Source: Leptobrachium leishanense
Lineage: Eukaryota; Chordata; Amphibia; Anura; Megophryidae
Length of the DNA: 64,000 nucleotides
Assembly: GCA_009667805.1 (NCBI GenBank)
Contig: CM019069.1
Location: 98,367,204 to 98,431,203 of the forward strand
Direction: 5' to 3'
Both the position numbers and the translations under genes were made by a program. Within the stretch, counting starts at the first letter, position 1. Each line of letters begins with the position of its first letter. Below are positions 1 to 11,783 of the stretch, in pieces. Below the pieces are notes generated by a model. The model was given only the letters and a program-made list of their open reading frames with translations, did not search any database and was not told the DNA's origin.

Positions 1-741
1 ACTGTTGGAAGCCCTGGAAGGACTGTTATCTACCTCACCGGCGGGAAACGCCAGAGGGCACCAGTAAAGGAGCAACCTGAGTGCCCGAGGGTTGAACCCC
101 GCTCCAGAAACCAAGCAAAGACTAAGAGGGCGAGGAGGCCCAAAGCCGAGCCAATTGTAGAGCCTGCCAGGACTGAGAGAGTCACTCCCTTAGCATCCGG
201 GTCTACGTCATGGGGAAGCAATGCACACCCAAAACCTGCACGGGCCAAGAAAAAGGCCAGGGTACAGCAAACTGGGTCTAAGCGTCCGGATACCGCCACC
301 AAATTTCCTGACCAACTGATAGGTCCTTCTCCTATTGTGCCAATCCAAGTGGAAGGAGTCTACACCAAAGCCCTGTTAGATTCAGGGGCTCAAGTGACAT
401 TGATCTACAGAGACTTCTACGAGAAACACTTAAAGCACATTCCTTTGCAAGAATTGAAGGATTTGGAAATATGGGGTATCGGCACTGAGAAACTCCCTTA
501 TGACGGGTACCTGCAAGTAAAGTTGGAGATCGGATCTGAAGTCATCGGGCAGTCTGGGGGTTGTGATGCATTGGCCATTGTGTGTCCTCGACCCTCGGGT
601 GCGAACAGAAGCTCCCTGATAGTGGGGACGAATACTGACCTAGTGCGGCGTCTCCTGACGCCTATCGTGTTGGAAGAAGGTTCAACTCAAGGAGTACACC
701 CAATGTTACGTCCGGTCTATCAGAGGATGGTTGAAGAATGA
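1..741 (+). pseudogene. Ty3/gypsy retrotransposon: gag end and aspartic protease
   Basis: The frame is open from base 1, so the 5' LTR and most of gag lie left of the window. About 110 codons of basic, low-complexity sequence lead into an aspartic protease with the active-site motif LLDSGAQVTLI (catalytic Asp codon at 379-381). An in-frame TGA at 739-741 stops the frame, which reopens immediately in the same phase into reverse transcriptase. It could be a readthrough stop, but the further lesions downstream make decay more likely. The protease would process Gag-Pol in the element's particles. Confidence 0.85.
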
Positions 742-1800
742 AAGGCACCTGCCGAAGTGGGAAGATTGTGGAGACTGGGTGGAACGGAGAAGGTTCTGCA
801 AGCAGGAGAAGTAGCGAGCTTCCGGGCTTCGGTCAAATTGAACGGATCGCAACCCGGTCCCTATGTGGTGCTGGGAACCGATTTTGATCATGGGAGTGAA
901 ACCAGAGTCGAAGTAATTCCTGAAATAATCTCCACCAAGGCTCTGAAGAGAACACGAGGAAGAGTCTCGGTCAGTGTGTGCAATGTGACGGATTCTCCAG
1001 TGGTTCTTAAAGCACGAATGCCTATCGGGCAAGTAGAGTCTGTTACACCCCTCTCTACCGATTCAGGAGGGGGAGAAGGTAAAGAGATTCCAGATGAAAG
1101 ATTCTACCCCCAAGAAGACAAGCCGTTTCGTGAAAGATCAAGGCGAGTTCCGCTAGGAGACTTAGATGATCTGCGAGAGCAGCTGAACGAATTACAAAGA
1201 ACCAAGGTGATTCAAGAGTCCAGGAGTCCATATGCATCTCCCATAGTGTTGGTCCGGAAGAAAAATGGTTCTGTCCGCTTATGCATAGACTACCGCACAT
1301 TGAACCGGAGGACCATCCCCGATCAATATGCCACTCCTCGGATTGAAGATGCCCTACAGTGTTTGTCTGGAGCAAAGTGGTTTAGTGTACTAGACCTGCG
1401 AAGTGGGTATCACCAGATACCAATGCATCCTGAAGACAAGGAGAAAACTGCGTTCATCTGTCCACTGGGGTTCTTTGAATTCAACAGAATGCCTCAAGGC
1501 CTTACGGGGGCTCCAGCCACGTTCCAACGGTTGATGGAGAAGACAGTCGGGGATATGAATCTAATCGAAGTATTAGTGTACCTGGATGACATAATTGTGT
1601 TTGGGAAGACTCTGGAAGAACATGAGCAACGTCTGGAGAAGGTCTTGAAGAGGCTCCATGAAGAGGGGCTGAAACTGTCTCTGGAGAAATGCCAATTCTG
1701 TCTGCCGTCTGTTACGTATCTAGGACATGTGGTCTCAGCAGAAGGTGTTTCGACAGACCCTCGGAAGTTGGAGGCCGTAGCTTCTTGGCCTAGACCCTGA
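742..1800 (+). pseudogene. Ty3/gypsy pol: reverse transcriptase domain
   Basis: Same frame as the protease. The RT domain shows the palm motif FSVLDLRSGYHQI (about 1381-1419), then MPQGLTGAPATFQRLM, and the catalytic box YLDD (Tyr codon 1579-1581) followed by IIVFGKTLEEH. This pattern is typical of Ty3/gypsy (Metaviridae) RT rather than retroviral or LINE RT. The frame ends at a TGA at 1798-1800 inside the usual RT-RNase H connection, and a single-base deletion near 1821 shifts the remainder into another phase. The copy is therefore dead. Confidence 0.92.
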
Positions 1801-3728
1801 AACGTCACTGAACTTAGATCTTTCTGGGATTCTGTTCATACTATCGAAGATTTGTGGGAGGATTTGCGAAAATAGCTCAACCACTGAACAAACTCCTGCA
1901 GAAGGAAACCACAGAAGAAGGCTGCAAGGTCTCTGACAAGAACCCGTCAGCTCCGGGGCCAAGGAAAGCTCGAGAGTCTATACAAGGTGAATGGACCAGT
2001 CAATGTGAAGGAGCTTTCGTAAAGTTGAAAGAGAGTCTAACCCGAGCTCCTGTTTTGGCCTATGCGGACCCTCACAAGCCGTATGAACTACATGTGGATG
2101 CCAGCCGAGAAGGTCTGGGAGGAGTCCTATATCAGGAGTATGATGGATTGCTGAGGCCTGTGGCGTACGTGAGCCGGAGCCTTATGCCTTCTGAGAAGAA
2201 CTATCCTACTCACAAGCTGGAGTTCCTAGCCTTGAAGTGGGCAGTGGTGGACAAGTTGAAAGACTATCTGTACGGAGCTGAGTTCGTGATCAAGACGGAT
2301 AATAATCCTCTCACCTATATCCTTACTACTGCAAAACTGGACGCAACGGGACATCGGTGGTTGGCCGCTCTGTCAGGGTTTCGGTTCAGCCTGAAGTATC
2401 GCCCTGGGGTGAATAATCGAGATGCTGATGCGTTATCGAGAAGACCCTATACTACAGAATGGACTCAGTTGACTCCAGACGGGGTGCAAGCTTTGTGTCA
2501 AGGAACAGAGTGCCGGGTCAAAGGAGGGATTGAAGCAGAGGCCATAGGAGTTATGGCTGCGGCTGTTCCTGAGTTCTACTGTAATCCTATGCAGTTAAGG
2601 GATGAAAGTTTACCTACCTTTTCGAGACAGGACCTGAAAGCGGATCAGGCCAGAGACCCTTTAATTGCCTTGACCCTAAAGGCCCTGACTACAAACCAGC
2701 GAGAGATTTTGTTAACCAACTCCCCGAGTGGAGCCAGGTTGGTCTACAAAGAATGGGAGCGGTTAAAGATGCTGGATGGGGTGGTCTACCGAAGGGGCCC
2801 CTCCAACAACGCGGAAGAGATTCAACAGTTATTCCTCCCCACTAAACATAGGGAGAGTGTGCTGCGATCACTACATGATGAGCATGGACATTTGGGTGCA
2901 GAGAGAACTTTTAAGCTGGTGCGAGATAGGTTTTATTGGCCTTGCATGAGGGCTGAAGTGGAAAGTTATTGTCATTCCTGTCTGAGGTGTATTCAGAGAA
3001 AGACTCTACCGACCCGAACTGCTCCAATGAGCCATCTGCAGAGTCAGGGACCCATGGATTTGGTGTGCATTGACTTCTTGTGCTTAGAGCCAGATGCTAG
3101 TGGGCAAGGGAACATTCTAATAGTGACTGATCATTTCACTCGTTACGCCCAAGCATTTTCCACGAAAGATCAACGCGCTCCAACAGTAGCCAAAGTGTTG
3201 ATGGAAAAATTCTTTGTTCATTACGGACTGCCAAGAAGGATACACTCTGATCAGGGTAGAGACTTTGAAAGCAAACTGGTGGGGCAATTGTTGGAGTTGT
3301 TGGGAATCCAGAAGACCCGAACTACACCATATCACCCTCAAGGTGATGCCCAGCCTGAAAGGTTTAATCGCACACTGCTAAACATGTTGGGGACCTTGTC
3401 GAATATGGAGAAGCAGAGTTGGAGTCGACACATAGCTACTCTGGTGCATGCATATAACAGTACGGAGAGTGATGCAACTGGATACTCGCCGTACCGTCTT
3501 ATGTTTGGAAGAGAGGCTCGACTGCCGGTTGATTTGGCATTTGGGTTGTCTCTAGACCAGACGTCAGTAGCTTCCCATAGAAACTACGTGGATAGACTTC
3601 GAAAGAATTTGGCTTCTGCATTTGAACAGGCCCGGTTGACCTCGGGAAACAGGGAGCAAAGAAACAAAAGGAACTATGACCTGAAAGTTCGAATACAAGA
3701 TCTACAACCCGTGATAGGGTTCTATTGA
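1801..3728 (+). pseudogene. Ty3/gypsy pol: RNase H and integrase
   Basis: Open from about 1854 after the upstream frameshift. RNase H (about 2030-2460) has LHVDASREGLGGVLYQ, the KLEFLALKWAV helix, IKTDNNPLTYIL and the family ending DADALSRRP. Integrase follows with an HHCC zinc finger (HDEHGHLG ... CHSCLRC, about 2875-2995), the first catalytic Asp in VCIDFL, the second in HSDQGRDFES and the Glu in PERFNRTLL. A second one-base loss near 3713 makes the frame end prematurely at 3726-3728. Confidence 0.92.
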
Positions 3729-4548
3729 AGAACTTGGGTGCTGCTGCGAGACACAAGTTGGCGGATAGGTGGAGTTCCCAGGTTTACATTGTCTGCAAAC
3801 AGTTACCAGGTCTACCAGTGTATCAGATTCGCCCGGATGGAAAGGCTGGGCCTCTCAAGAACTGGCACCGGAATCATTTGTTACCCTTGAGAGAGGCTGT
3901 GAGAATGCCAGTTGGGGACGAACTGCCTCTGCCAAATCCGCCTGTTCCATGTTTGCCTCCTGTTACTCGGTCTCAACAGACCCAGGCTGTCGAAGAGAGC
4001 GAAAGGGACAGTGAAGAAGAAAGTTTCTGTCTGGACTGGATACGTTCACCGGAGCCTGAAGAGATTACCTCAGTTCCTGAACGATGGGAGAGTAATTTGA
4101 GGCCTGAAGCTCCTGAATTCTTGTTGGAAGTCCCTGAGACTGTTGATATCCCTGAGCCTCTTGAATTTCAGTTGGAAGTCCCTGAGGATGTGGGGATCTC
4201 GGTAGTTCCGAAAGCTTACTCAGGTGATTATAGTTCTATGCCTTCGCTGGAGGATCATACTCTGAAGAAACGTCTGCTCCAGTAATAGAGAGAAGGACTG
4301 AGCCAACGTCTATAGTACTTCCACCTGAAGAGGAACTGATTGAGCCAGAACCAAAACGCTCTGTTCGACCGCCCCAACGACTCACCTACGACTCACCAGG
4401 ACATAGCACTGAAGAGGCCATCACCACGGTGCGGAGGTTGCCCGAAGTGTCTGCTATGCTAGTTGAGGTAGCCCAAAATATGAGTCAACTTGAGGAAGTG
4501 TTCCTAACCCACTGTATGTATGCTGCTGAACCTGTACATGTTATGTAA
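3725..4548 (+). pseudogene. Ty3/gypsy pol: integrase C-terminal tail
   Basis: Continues the integrase in a shifted frame. It starts with a KNLG..HKLADRW...YIV...PVYQIRPDGKAGPLKNWHRN stretch (split here), the C-terminal block usual in vertebrate gypsy elements, followed by an acidic, proline-rich tail (EVPETVDIPEP, EVPEDVGI). This frame stops at 4283-4285. Another shift restores a frame that runs through a PPQRLTYDSPGHSTEEA block to TAA at 4546-4548, giving the natural end of pol. There is no env. Confidence 0.8.
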
Positions 4549-4614
4549 ATTGTATTCAAATATTGTGGAACGTAATGTAACTGTTGTACCTCCTTGGAGA
4601 GACCCAAGAGTTCT

Positions 4615-4627
4615 AGGAGGGGGAGAG
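4615..4627 (+). other. Polypurine tract of the Ty3/gypsy element
   Basis: A pure purine run (aggagggggagag) lies directly before the TGTAGCGCT start of the 3' LTR. This is the expected plus-strand DNA primer position. Confidence 0.85.
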
Positions 4628-5728
4628 TGTAGCGCTGTGCTAAAGATCTTGCTGTGGCAGTACCTATTTTTGGCCACAAGATGGAGACTATCGCGATCAG
4701 AGATACTGGATATTGGGACTACAGTGCCCGGCATGCTTTGCAGGAGGACAGGAAGTGGGTGGGGACTGGACCCTTACATCCTCTGCCTCGTGGGGAAGGT
4801 TCCAGAGCGCGCCAGGGAAGGGAAGAGAGGAGACGCATTGTGTGAGATCACAGAGGGCCTATGCCAGAGACCCAGAGAGAGCCAAGTAAAGACCAAGAGA
4901 GATCTGTTATTGCAGAGAGGATCACCCCAGCTGAGGAGAAGAAGACCCGCCGGAATCCAGGCATTGCTGCAGACCGGAGGAATCGAACGGAGAGCAGGCG
5001 GTGAGCTGGATAAGCTGTATGGAGTCAGACAACGGATCGGGCCGCTAGTATCCCCAGTCAAAATCGGGTGGAGAGACGTCCTGGGTCAGCGGAGCCTAAA
5101 GCAGTCATCGGATGGGTGAGAGGCCTCCAAGGCTGTTGTATGATTAAAGGACGCTCTGCTGTTTCTCTTTAAAGTTTACAGGGCCCCAACTGACTAGTCG
5201 AAGATCTTCCTTTAATAAATTCACTGGCCAGTTGAACAGTACCCGGGTACCACACACACACACACACACGGATACGCTTCTCACATTCTGGAACTTAACT
5301 TGTACAGGACTCATTTCCTTTTACGAATCGGAACGGGGGTTAAGGACAAAGATACGTTCCGAATACATTTTTCTCTTTTCCGCTGCGCGTTTGCCGTAAT
5401 ACGAAAGGGATTGTATGTTTGGGGTTTCGCTACGTGTCCCTTTTTCTGAACTATCGGGAAATTGCATTCTTTTATGTTCGGTCGCGAATATTTCATTTTC
5501 CGAAATACGAAGCCTCGTGTTTCGTTTCTTTTCCGCTGCGCGTTTTACCGTAATACGAAAATATTGTAATAATACTTGTGAATATCGTGCTTCAACCTCT
5601 GCTCAAGATTTTAGTAAACTATTTAAATGATAAAAACTCACAACTGTGTTGGAGTATATTTATTCCCTAGTGCGGGGAGACTGACCCGTGGTTCATTTTC
5701 AGCGGCTCCTCCGGGAGTGAGCGCTACA
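4628..5728 (+). repeat. 3' LTR of the Ty3/gypsy element
   Basis: The LTR begins TGTAGCGCT and ends AGCGCTACA, a perfect 9-bp inverted terminal repeat, giving 1101 bp. It starts at the polypurine tract. A polyadenylation signal AATAAA is at 5214-5219 and a (CA)n microsatellite at 5250-5269. The 5' LTR is outside the window, so the target duplication cannot be checked. The open frames inside it are not convincing genes. Confidence 0.88.
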
Positions 5729-5737
5729 CATTATTAA

Positions 5738-6862
5738 CCCTTTCGCTGCTGAGACGTTTCACGCCTCTGTGCTGAGGTCATATTTACCGGTTTTGCTCAT
5801 CATGTTTAAATGCGTTTTGAAGGCTTATTTTAGTATATGACCCAGACATATTATATATCGTTCTTTCCGTCAGACTCGGCAGATTACTAATATGTCATTA
5901 TTATATGTATACGTCATGACCTGTCTGTATATTATAACAAAAAATGCAATAAAATATGAATTTTCAATAATTTACAACGTGTAAAGTGTATTTTTTTCAC
6001 ATTTTAACATGCGAGCAATTGCGGTTATATTTTGTATGGGGTGCGCTTGTTAAAAAAATTAGAAATGGGGTCTCGTTACATTTTTTATTGGGGGAAATTA
6101 CGCGATTTTTAACAAACGCACCGCATACAAAAATCGTTAGTGCAGCATCATTGTTCACATTATAATTGAAATGGGAACAATATTGCTGCATTAACAAACC
6201 AAAAAAAAAAAAATTGTTTATTTTTTTTATAATTTTTTTAAATATTTTTTTATTTTTATTTTTTATTTTTTTTTAAAAAACTTTTTTCACAGTCGTGTTT
6301 AGTATTGTTGGAACGGCCATGCTCTGGCCGATCCAACAGTACCAAACTTTAACCCCTAGCTGCCACGGATCGGGAGATAGGGGGTTCATTGGAACCCCCT
6401 ATCTCCACCGTTGGTGGCAGCTAGGGGTTAACTCCAGGACTGGCGTCATCGTGCTATGCACGATGACGCCAGTCCTCAGGGGGTGTTCCCGGAGGCTTGG
6501 GCGACATCCAAGATGTCGGCCAGCTCCGGGAAAGGATCACGAACCAGTGCTTTTCAGCGCCGATTCGTGATCCGGCTCCCCAGGGGTTAATGACAGCCAC
6601 CGTTTGGAAGGGCAGGCTGTGCCCTTCCAAGCGGTGCCTGTCTTAACCCCCTGCTCCCTGGCGATCGGGAGGGAGAGAGGTCCGAAGGACCTCCCCCCCT
6701 CCCTTTCAGGCGCCTCCTCCGCACATGCGGGGGGGGGGCGCCTGAATTAGATGTCATCGCGTCGCCGCGATGACATCTAATGTCCCCGCCGGGCTCCCGA
6801 GTGCTGGGCTGACATCCAAGAGGGGGTGCAGCAATCCGCCAGAATCCATAGCAGCCAAGTGG
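5738..6862. mobile_element. piggyBac-like MITE, copy 1
   Basis: Flanked by TTAA at 5734-5737 and 6863-6866. Termini are CCCTTTCGCTGCT and, inverted, CCACTTGGCTGCT. The TTAA duplication and CCC-type ends indicate piggyBac. It has no transposase. The interior is A/T-rich first (5950-6290), then a series of G/C-rich perfect hairpins: about 6367-6430 around the repeated tag of the name TAGGGGGTT, 6432-6476 (ggactggcgtcatcgtgc arm), 6505-6525, 6757-6782. It inserted 5 bp beyond the gypsy LTR. Confidence 0.8.
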
Positions 6863-6866
6863 TTAA

Positions 6867-7465
6867 ACTAAACCCTGGACACTGCAATAAACACAAATAC
6901 TCAACATAGGTAAAATGATATACAAAAGAGATCAAGAGCAACAATCGTTTACCAAATCCAGGAATACACAGCACAAGGCAAGCCATGTGCTCTCAGGTCC
7001 AAGCGAAATCACAAAAAGGGCTGATCTCTTCCTGGAACTCCTGGTTGAATCAAAACAAGGTTGGACTAGAGTCTTGTCCCCCCTCCCCACCGGAGTAGCA
7101 TCCCTCCTACCAACAAATGTATACACCTTTATCCCAGTGGGAGTCACCATATGAGGTAACCACTCTAGAGTAGGCTGGCTTAATGACGTCAGCTAACCAC
7201 ACAGGGCAACAAGCCTCACACTGCCACTAGTGTTCCCTCTTTGATATAACACTCAATATATAATTAAATGTGATGATTTATGACAATTCATCCACAATCA
7301 CTACATCATATGGTATCAATGCGAAGGGCAGACTCTGACCTGTTCAAGGACATCTCCCTTGACCTTGAGAGGTATAAAGATTAGTGGCACAGGGTTTCAA
7401 AGTACCACCCAGTGCACTTTGATGTAACAATTCATAATAACGGATTGTGCCTTCACCTCCACACT
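6867..7465. other. No feature recognised
   Basis: About 600 bp of non-coding sequence without recognisable domains, array or paired termini. It may be old repeat DNA. Confidence 0.4.
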
Positions 7466-7700
7466 TGAGATGGTGAGTTAGTGCAGCATCACATTTCCCT
7501 TTATAATTGAAAAGTGAAAAATATTGCTGTGGTAGAAAGAAAAATAAAAAATAAAATATTTATTATTTTATATTTATTGTTACATAAAACCTGGCCATGT
7601 TTGTATCGTTGGAAATTACATTCTCTGGGCTTTCCAGTGATACCTCTCATGACTGTAGCTGCTATGCAGCCGGAGATATAGGGGTCCATCATTGCAGACA
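7466..7700. repeat. Decayed fragment related to the piggyBac-like MITE
   Basis: The stretch ttagtgcagcatcacatttc...ataattgaaa...aatattgctg parallels 6139-6195 and 21597-21650 in the two complete copies. It is followed by A/T-rich DNA and a ttgtatcgttgg segment resembling the copies' ttggtatcgttgg. No TTAA-flanked ends are left. Confidence 0.5.
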
Positions 7701-7702
7701 TA

Positions 7703-8571
7703 CAGGGTTATTCAAAGAGAATCTATAAGTCACTGCAAGTTCGGTGACAGTTCGTTCTCTTCAATTCAGTGCGATTTGGCGATCCCATTTCGGTGACCCT
7801 GCGGTGTATTCAGTAAGCACCACAGGGCCGTCGTAGTGCATGGGAAAGCTGCTGAACACTCGCCACAAAACCCAGGCGAATGCACACCGAAACCCGCAAA
7901 AACATCTGGATTAACCCCGCCGAAGACGCCGGAGAAACCCGAACAGGAGCCGATCACAGCGCAGAGCAGCCGCCGGAAAAACCCGACACCGCAGACGAAT
8001 GGAGTGAAAAAAAACACAGTACGCTTGAATGTTTGAAAAGTGAAACGCTGTTTGCAAAGAAACTACTGAGCGAAAATGTCTGAAATTTACATATGAGGTC
8101 CAATGAATGATAGTAAAAAGGGCTGTTACAGAAAAAAGAAAAAACGTTAAAAAAATCTTTTGCAAAGAAATACGGAAAAATGCATAAAAGATCCTAAAAA
8201 AAAAATCAAAAAAAAAATCAATAAAGAGACTTTTTACTGCAGAATATTATAATAAACGGTTTATTATATATTGAATTAAAACGGGAATATTTTTAACATT
8301 GAAGCCTATGGGATTCGCCTGACTAAACCTGTCGAATGAAGCAACCGAATGGCAGGGTATTTCGGCAACTTTTCACTGCTGGTTTTTGTTCTCTGAATAG
8401 CCGAAGCTATGGGGATTCCACTGTCCTCGAACAGGCACCGCATGCGCAGGCAATTCAGCAACATTTGGCGAACTGCCTGCTCTCTGGATAGCCGAATGGC
8501 CAAGAAAGGTAACCGAACGCTGATTTTTGGTTACCTTTTGGCAGCCATTCGGATCTCTTTGAATAACCCTG
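7703..8571. mobile_element. MITE with CAGGGTTATTCAAAGAGA termini
   Basis: An 18-bp perfect inverted repeat, CAGGGTTATTCAAAGAGA at 7703-7720 and its complement at 8554-8571, bounds 869 bp with no transposase. Interior landmarks are a caccacaggg segment near 7819, ttactgcagaatattataat near 8234, and a gaatggcagggtatttcgg block near 8347. Diverged relatives occur at 9956-10590, 22430-22835, 44800-45245 and 48500-49207. I could not see a clear target duplication, so the superfamily is open (PIF/Harbinger-like is one guess). Confidence 0.7.
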
Positions 8572-8584
8572 ACAGTTATCCTTT

Positions 8585-8656
8585 CTCTGGGCCTATTCTG
8601 GGACATGGGCCTGGAGCTGCTGCTCCATCAGGCTCTATGTTAATCCGGCCCTGCAG
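8585..8656. repeat. Terminal fragment of a hAT-like element (ends CCGGCCCTG)
   Basis: The segment tgggcctggagctgctgctc...atgttaatccggccctg reads, inverted, as CAGGGCCGGATTAAC, the type of terminus seen on many vertebrate hAT-like repeats. Only one end is recognisable. Confidence 0.4.
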
Positions 8657-9476
8657 TTGCTAATAAAAACGTACAACATGACCATGATCTTATATCACAT
8701 TCAGGACATTAAACATCACATACAGTTACTCTCACGCCCTGGGAAAAACTGATTATTATGACTTTTTCGCATCCTAATTGAAGAGAATAATGGTCTCCAA
8801 TTGTCCGTCCTTAACCCCTAAGACCCTGTCTTAGGCACACCTTGAGTTAACTCTCCTCCTGCGCAGGGAGAGAGAAAATCCTTTCAAAAAGGACACACGA
8901 GACATGTAATTTTGTCTGGCAATTTCTCTCTGCCTTCCAACGTTTTTTGACACATATTTATGCTTCTAACGAAAACGTTGTCTCTTTATTTCATTGGTTA
9001 ACATTTCAAAACATAGCATAGTTCATTGGCCAGTTTCAATACAGGTCTGGTGACACATTTCTAGACAGTCCCGTGGCCTCGGCATGTGATTTCTTGAGAT
9101 ATCAGCATTTCTTAAGACATCAGCACTTTTTTTTATCACTTCAGAAAAACATTTGCAAACATCAGCATCCTTGTCATTCTAAAGACATTTGCAAACATCT
9201 TGAGAAGTAAAACTTAATCCTATAATACTGCTGATTATCAATTTATCTTAAAACTATTTCTTATATTTTAAACCTTAATTTATCTATTAATATTATAATT
9301 CATGGGGTGTTATTTAACTACTTATAGGGTCCTTCTTATAGGTTAGCAGATGGTGGTCTGAGGATTCCTTTTCCTTCACTAATAAACAATAATTGTAGCT
9401 CACTTAAAAGGCAGACACTATAAAAGGGAAATAAGTAAAAAAAGGGAGTTGGAAGAAACCTCCCAATCCCCTGGGC
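8657..9476. other. No feature recognised
   Basis: A/T-rich non-coding DNA with no convincing ORF, array or paired termini. Confidence 0.4.
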
Positions 9477-9560
9477 CAGTGGTTCCCAACCTTTTGTCAC
9501 CCGAGTACCCCCTGGCAGACCATTTCCATAAATTGTACCCCTTCTATTAAAAAAAATCTT
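9477..9560 (+). repeat. hAT-like terminus CAGTGGTTCCCAACC
   Basis: CAGTGGTTCCCAACCTTTTG is a widespread vertebrate hAT/MITE terminus. It is followed by the usual gagtaccccctggcagacc text. The matching right end was not found; it runs into CT-rich DNA. Confidence 0.55.
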
Positions 9561-9589
9561 TAAAATTTAATATAAATTTACTTTTTTTT

Positions 9590-9955
9590 ATGTATCTTTC
9601 GCCTCCATTTGTCTCACAACCAGCTTTCCTTTTTCTCACATCTTCTACCCAGCTTTTCCTTTTCTCCCCATCCCCTGCTCTCCTGCTTCTCCCCATCTTC
9701 TCCCGCTGCATCTCCTCCCCTGCATCTCCTCCCCAGCCTTCTCCCCTGCTTCTCCTTCTCCCATGCTACTCCTCCCAGGCTACTCCTCGTCTTCTCCCCT
9801 GCTTCTCCTCATCTTCTCCCCTGCTTCTGGTCTTCTCCGCATCTTCTCTCAAGCTTTTCCTCATCTTCTCACATGCTTCTCTTCGACTTCTCCCTGCCTC
9901 TCCTCATCCTTCTCCCTGCCTCTCCTCATCCTTCTCCCCTGCTTCTCCAAGCAGT
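9590..9955 (+). repeat. CT-rich low-complexity array (cttctcccctg)
   Basis: Degenerate repeats of cttctcccctg and ctcctcatcttctc. All three frames are open because stops are rare in pyrimidine-rich DNA, giving Ser/Leu/Pro-rich spurious ORFs. The array sits between a hAT-like terminus and a MITE fragment. Confidence 0.8.
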
Positions 9956-10590
9956 GTTTTCAGCAAGTACCACAGGGTCCCCGAATTTGCTGCTGCAAAC
10001 CCGACGAAAACTAACTGCAAAACCCGGCGAATGCCCGCAAAAACATCTGGATTAACCCGCCGAATACCACGAAATAGCCCGAGCAGGAGCCGATCACATG
10101 CAGCGAAGCCGCCGGAAAAAGCCGACACCGCAGACGAAGGCAGTGAATAAGTTAGAAAAACAGTTTGCTTGAATGTTTGAAAAGGGAAACAATGTTTGCA
10201 AAGAAACTGAGCGAAAATGTCTGAAATTGACATATGAGGTCCAAGGAATGATAATAAAAAGAGCTGTTACAAAAACATAAAGTTTAAAAAAAAATCCAGA
10301 AAAATGCTTAAAATATCCTAAAAAATCTATAAATAAAAGAGAGACTCTTTACTGCAGAATTTTATAATGAATAGTTTATTAGATATTGAATTAAAACTGG
10401 AATAGTTTTTAACATTGAAGCCAATGGGATTCGCCTGAATAAAACTTGCCGAATTAAACCACCGAATGGCAGGGCATTTCGGGAACCTTTCACTGCTAGT
10501 TTCTACTCTCTGAATAGACGAAGCAGTGCTTTTTTATGGGGATTTCACTGCCCTCAAACAGGCACTGAACAGGCACCGTATGTGTAGGCA
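9956..10590. repeat. Second copy of the GGTTATTC-type MITE, left end lost
   Basis: Parallels 7810-8470: both contain cgcaaaaacatctggatta, a gcagccgccggaaaa-like block, ttactgcagaat, a tattgaattaaaac segment and a gaatggcagggnatttcgg block. The 5' terminus is replaced by the CT-rich array, so this is a partial copy. Confidence 0.7.
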
Positions 10591-10602
10591 ATTCGCCAGG
10601 AT

Positions 10603-10810
10603 TTGTTTTTTTTTTGGAGAAAGGATTTTACCAGGAAGGATACATTGAGATTTCTCTTATTTTTCAAGTATGTCCTGGGTGGCGAGTATGTACTGTTAGG
10701 TGTCTTGCCCCTTACACTTACTGGAGAAGTTGCTCGCTGGGATCAAACCCATGTCTCCACAGGCTCTCTCCATGCAGAGCAGTGATGTTACCTCTACTCC
10801 ACCCAGCCAG
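10603..10810 (-). repeat. 3' end fragment of the CR1/L2-like LINE
   Basis: aaggattttaccaggaagga and gatacattgagatttctct match the 3' end of the long LINE at 26313-26360 in the same orientation. The rest (gtcttgccccttacacttac...gggatcaaaccc) looks like an L2-type 3' UTR. A third copy is at 44645-44730. Confidence 0.7.
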
Positions 10811-10813
10811 TAC

Positions 10814-11330
10814 TGTTACAGCCAACTGGCTGGGAACTTGTGGGTGATGGTTCGACGAAGGAAGCAGACGGAGGCCTTTGTTTCAAAGAAAATGGCGTTT
10901 ATTCAGCTGGCACCTGCCGGACTCACGAAACAGATCGTATCTGTTCAAAAACATGAGTGACGAGAACATGGACATCAATCGTTCTTATACATTTGTTCTA
11001 AAAATACAGTTCTCCTCCCACCATACCCAGATTGTCACGTGACAGTTACCATATGTCTGAATTAGGACCTACTTTTACATATGATGTCATCTTTCGCCTT
11101 GCATTCTCATTTTGGACATTCAGCTGTCGTTATATTTTTGCGATGGTCAGTACATCCTTTTTAGTTTTGCTGACAAACTGATTTCTTTTAAACATGCAGA
11201 CTGAAAATAGAATCTCAAGAGCACTCAAGGACAGCAATTGTATGTTTAAAACATGCATTGGATGAACATCGAAATGGCAGATCACTAGATTAGTATAGTT
11301 CTAAATTAAATCCCAAGAATTGCTATCTCA
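10814..11330 (-). repeat. 3' LTR of the endogenous retrovirus
   Basis: On the minus strand this 517-bp unit starts TGAGATAGC and ends GGCTGTAACA (TG...CA). It is preceded by the purine run ccaagaggagggaa (11331-11344, minus strand), a polypurine tract. It contains TGTATAAGAAC (about 10983-10993, a TATA-like box) and AATAAA (about 10897-10902) in the proper order for the minus strand. No second LTR was found upstream of gag. Confidence 0.75.
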
Positions 11331-11783
11331 TTCCCTCCTCTTGGCAGAGAGTCTATAATGACCTCTCTCAGCCAACTAACTAAATCATTAAAGCTTTGTA
11401 TTCTTCCGGGGATTTAAGCTTAAGTGAACTTTTATCAGGATTTTGATTAAGGGGTTGTTTCTTTGGTTCGAGGGTTCTACAAATCTCTCTTAATTAATTT
11501 GTTAACCTCTCTTAACATTTAACAACTAAACATCAGTGCTGGTAATGTTTACATTTTCATCCATCAAAACAACATATTTATTAAATCTTTTCGTCATTTC
11601 CGTGTTCCATCCTGTGGAAGGAAAAAAGAAACCAAGACCAAATCATATCACCCTTGGAAAACAATACTCGTTTAGTAAATTTTAGAAAATATCGGATGTG
11701 GTATTCCTAGGTCTATGGTGTCCCCTTGGATATGCTGCAGGGGAACCACCCAGGCCAAATAACACTAAGTTTTTATTTCAGTA
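11331..11783 (-). other. ERV region between env remnant and LTR
   Basis: Includes the polypurine tract at its left edge. No transmembrane-subunit motif or fusion peptide could be recognised, so the env 3' half appears deleted or decayed. Confidence 0.4.

Noticed and set aside
4649..5119. ORFs of 63-199 codons at 4520-5119
   Set aside because: They overlap the pol end and the LTR with no motif; LTR reading frames of this length are common by chance.
9590..10150. Ser/Leu/Pro-rich ORFs of 148-186 codons
   Set aside because: Pyrimidine-rich DNA lacks stop codons; no homology and the frame runs across a repeat joint.
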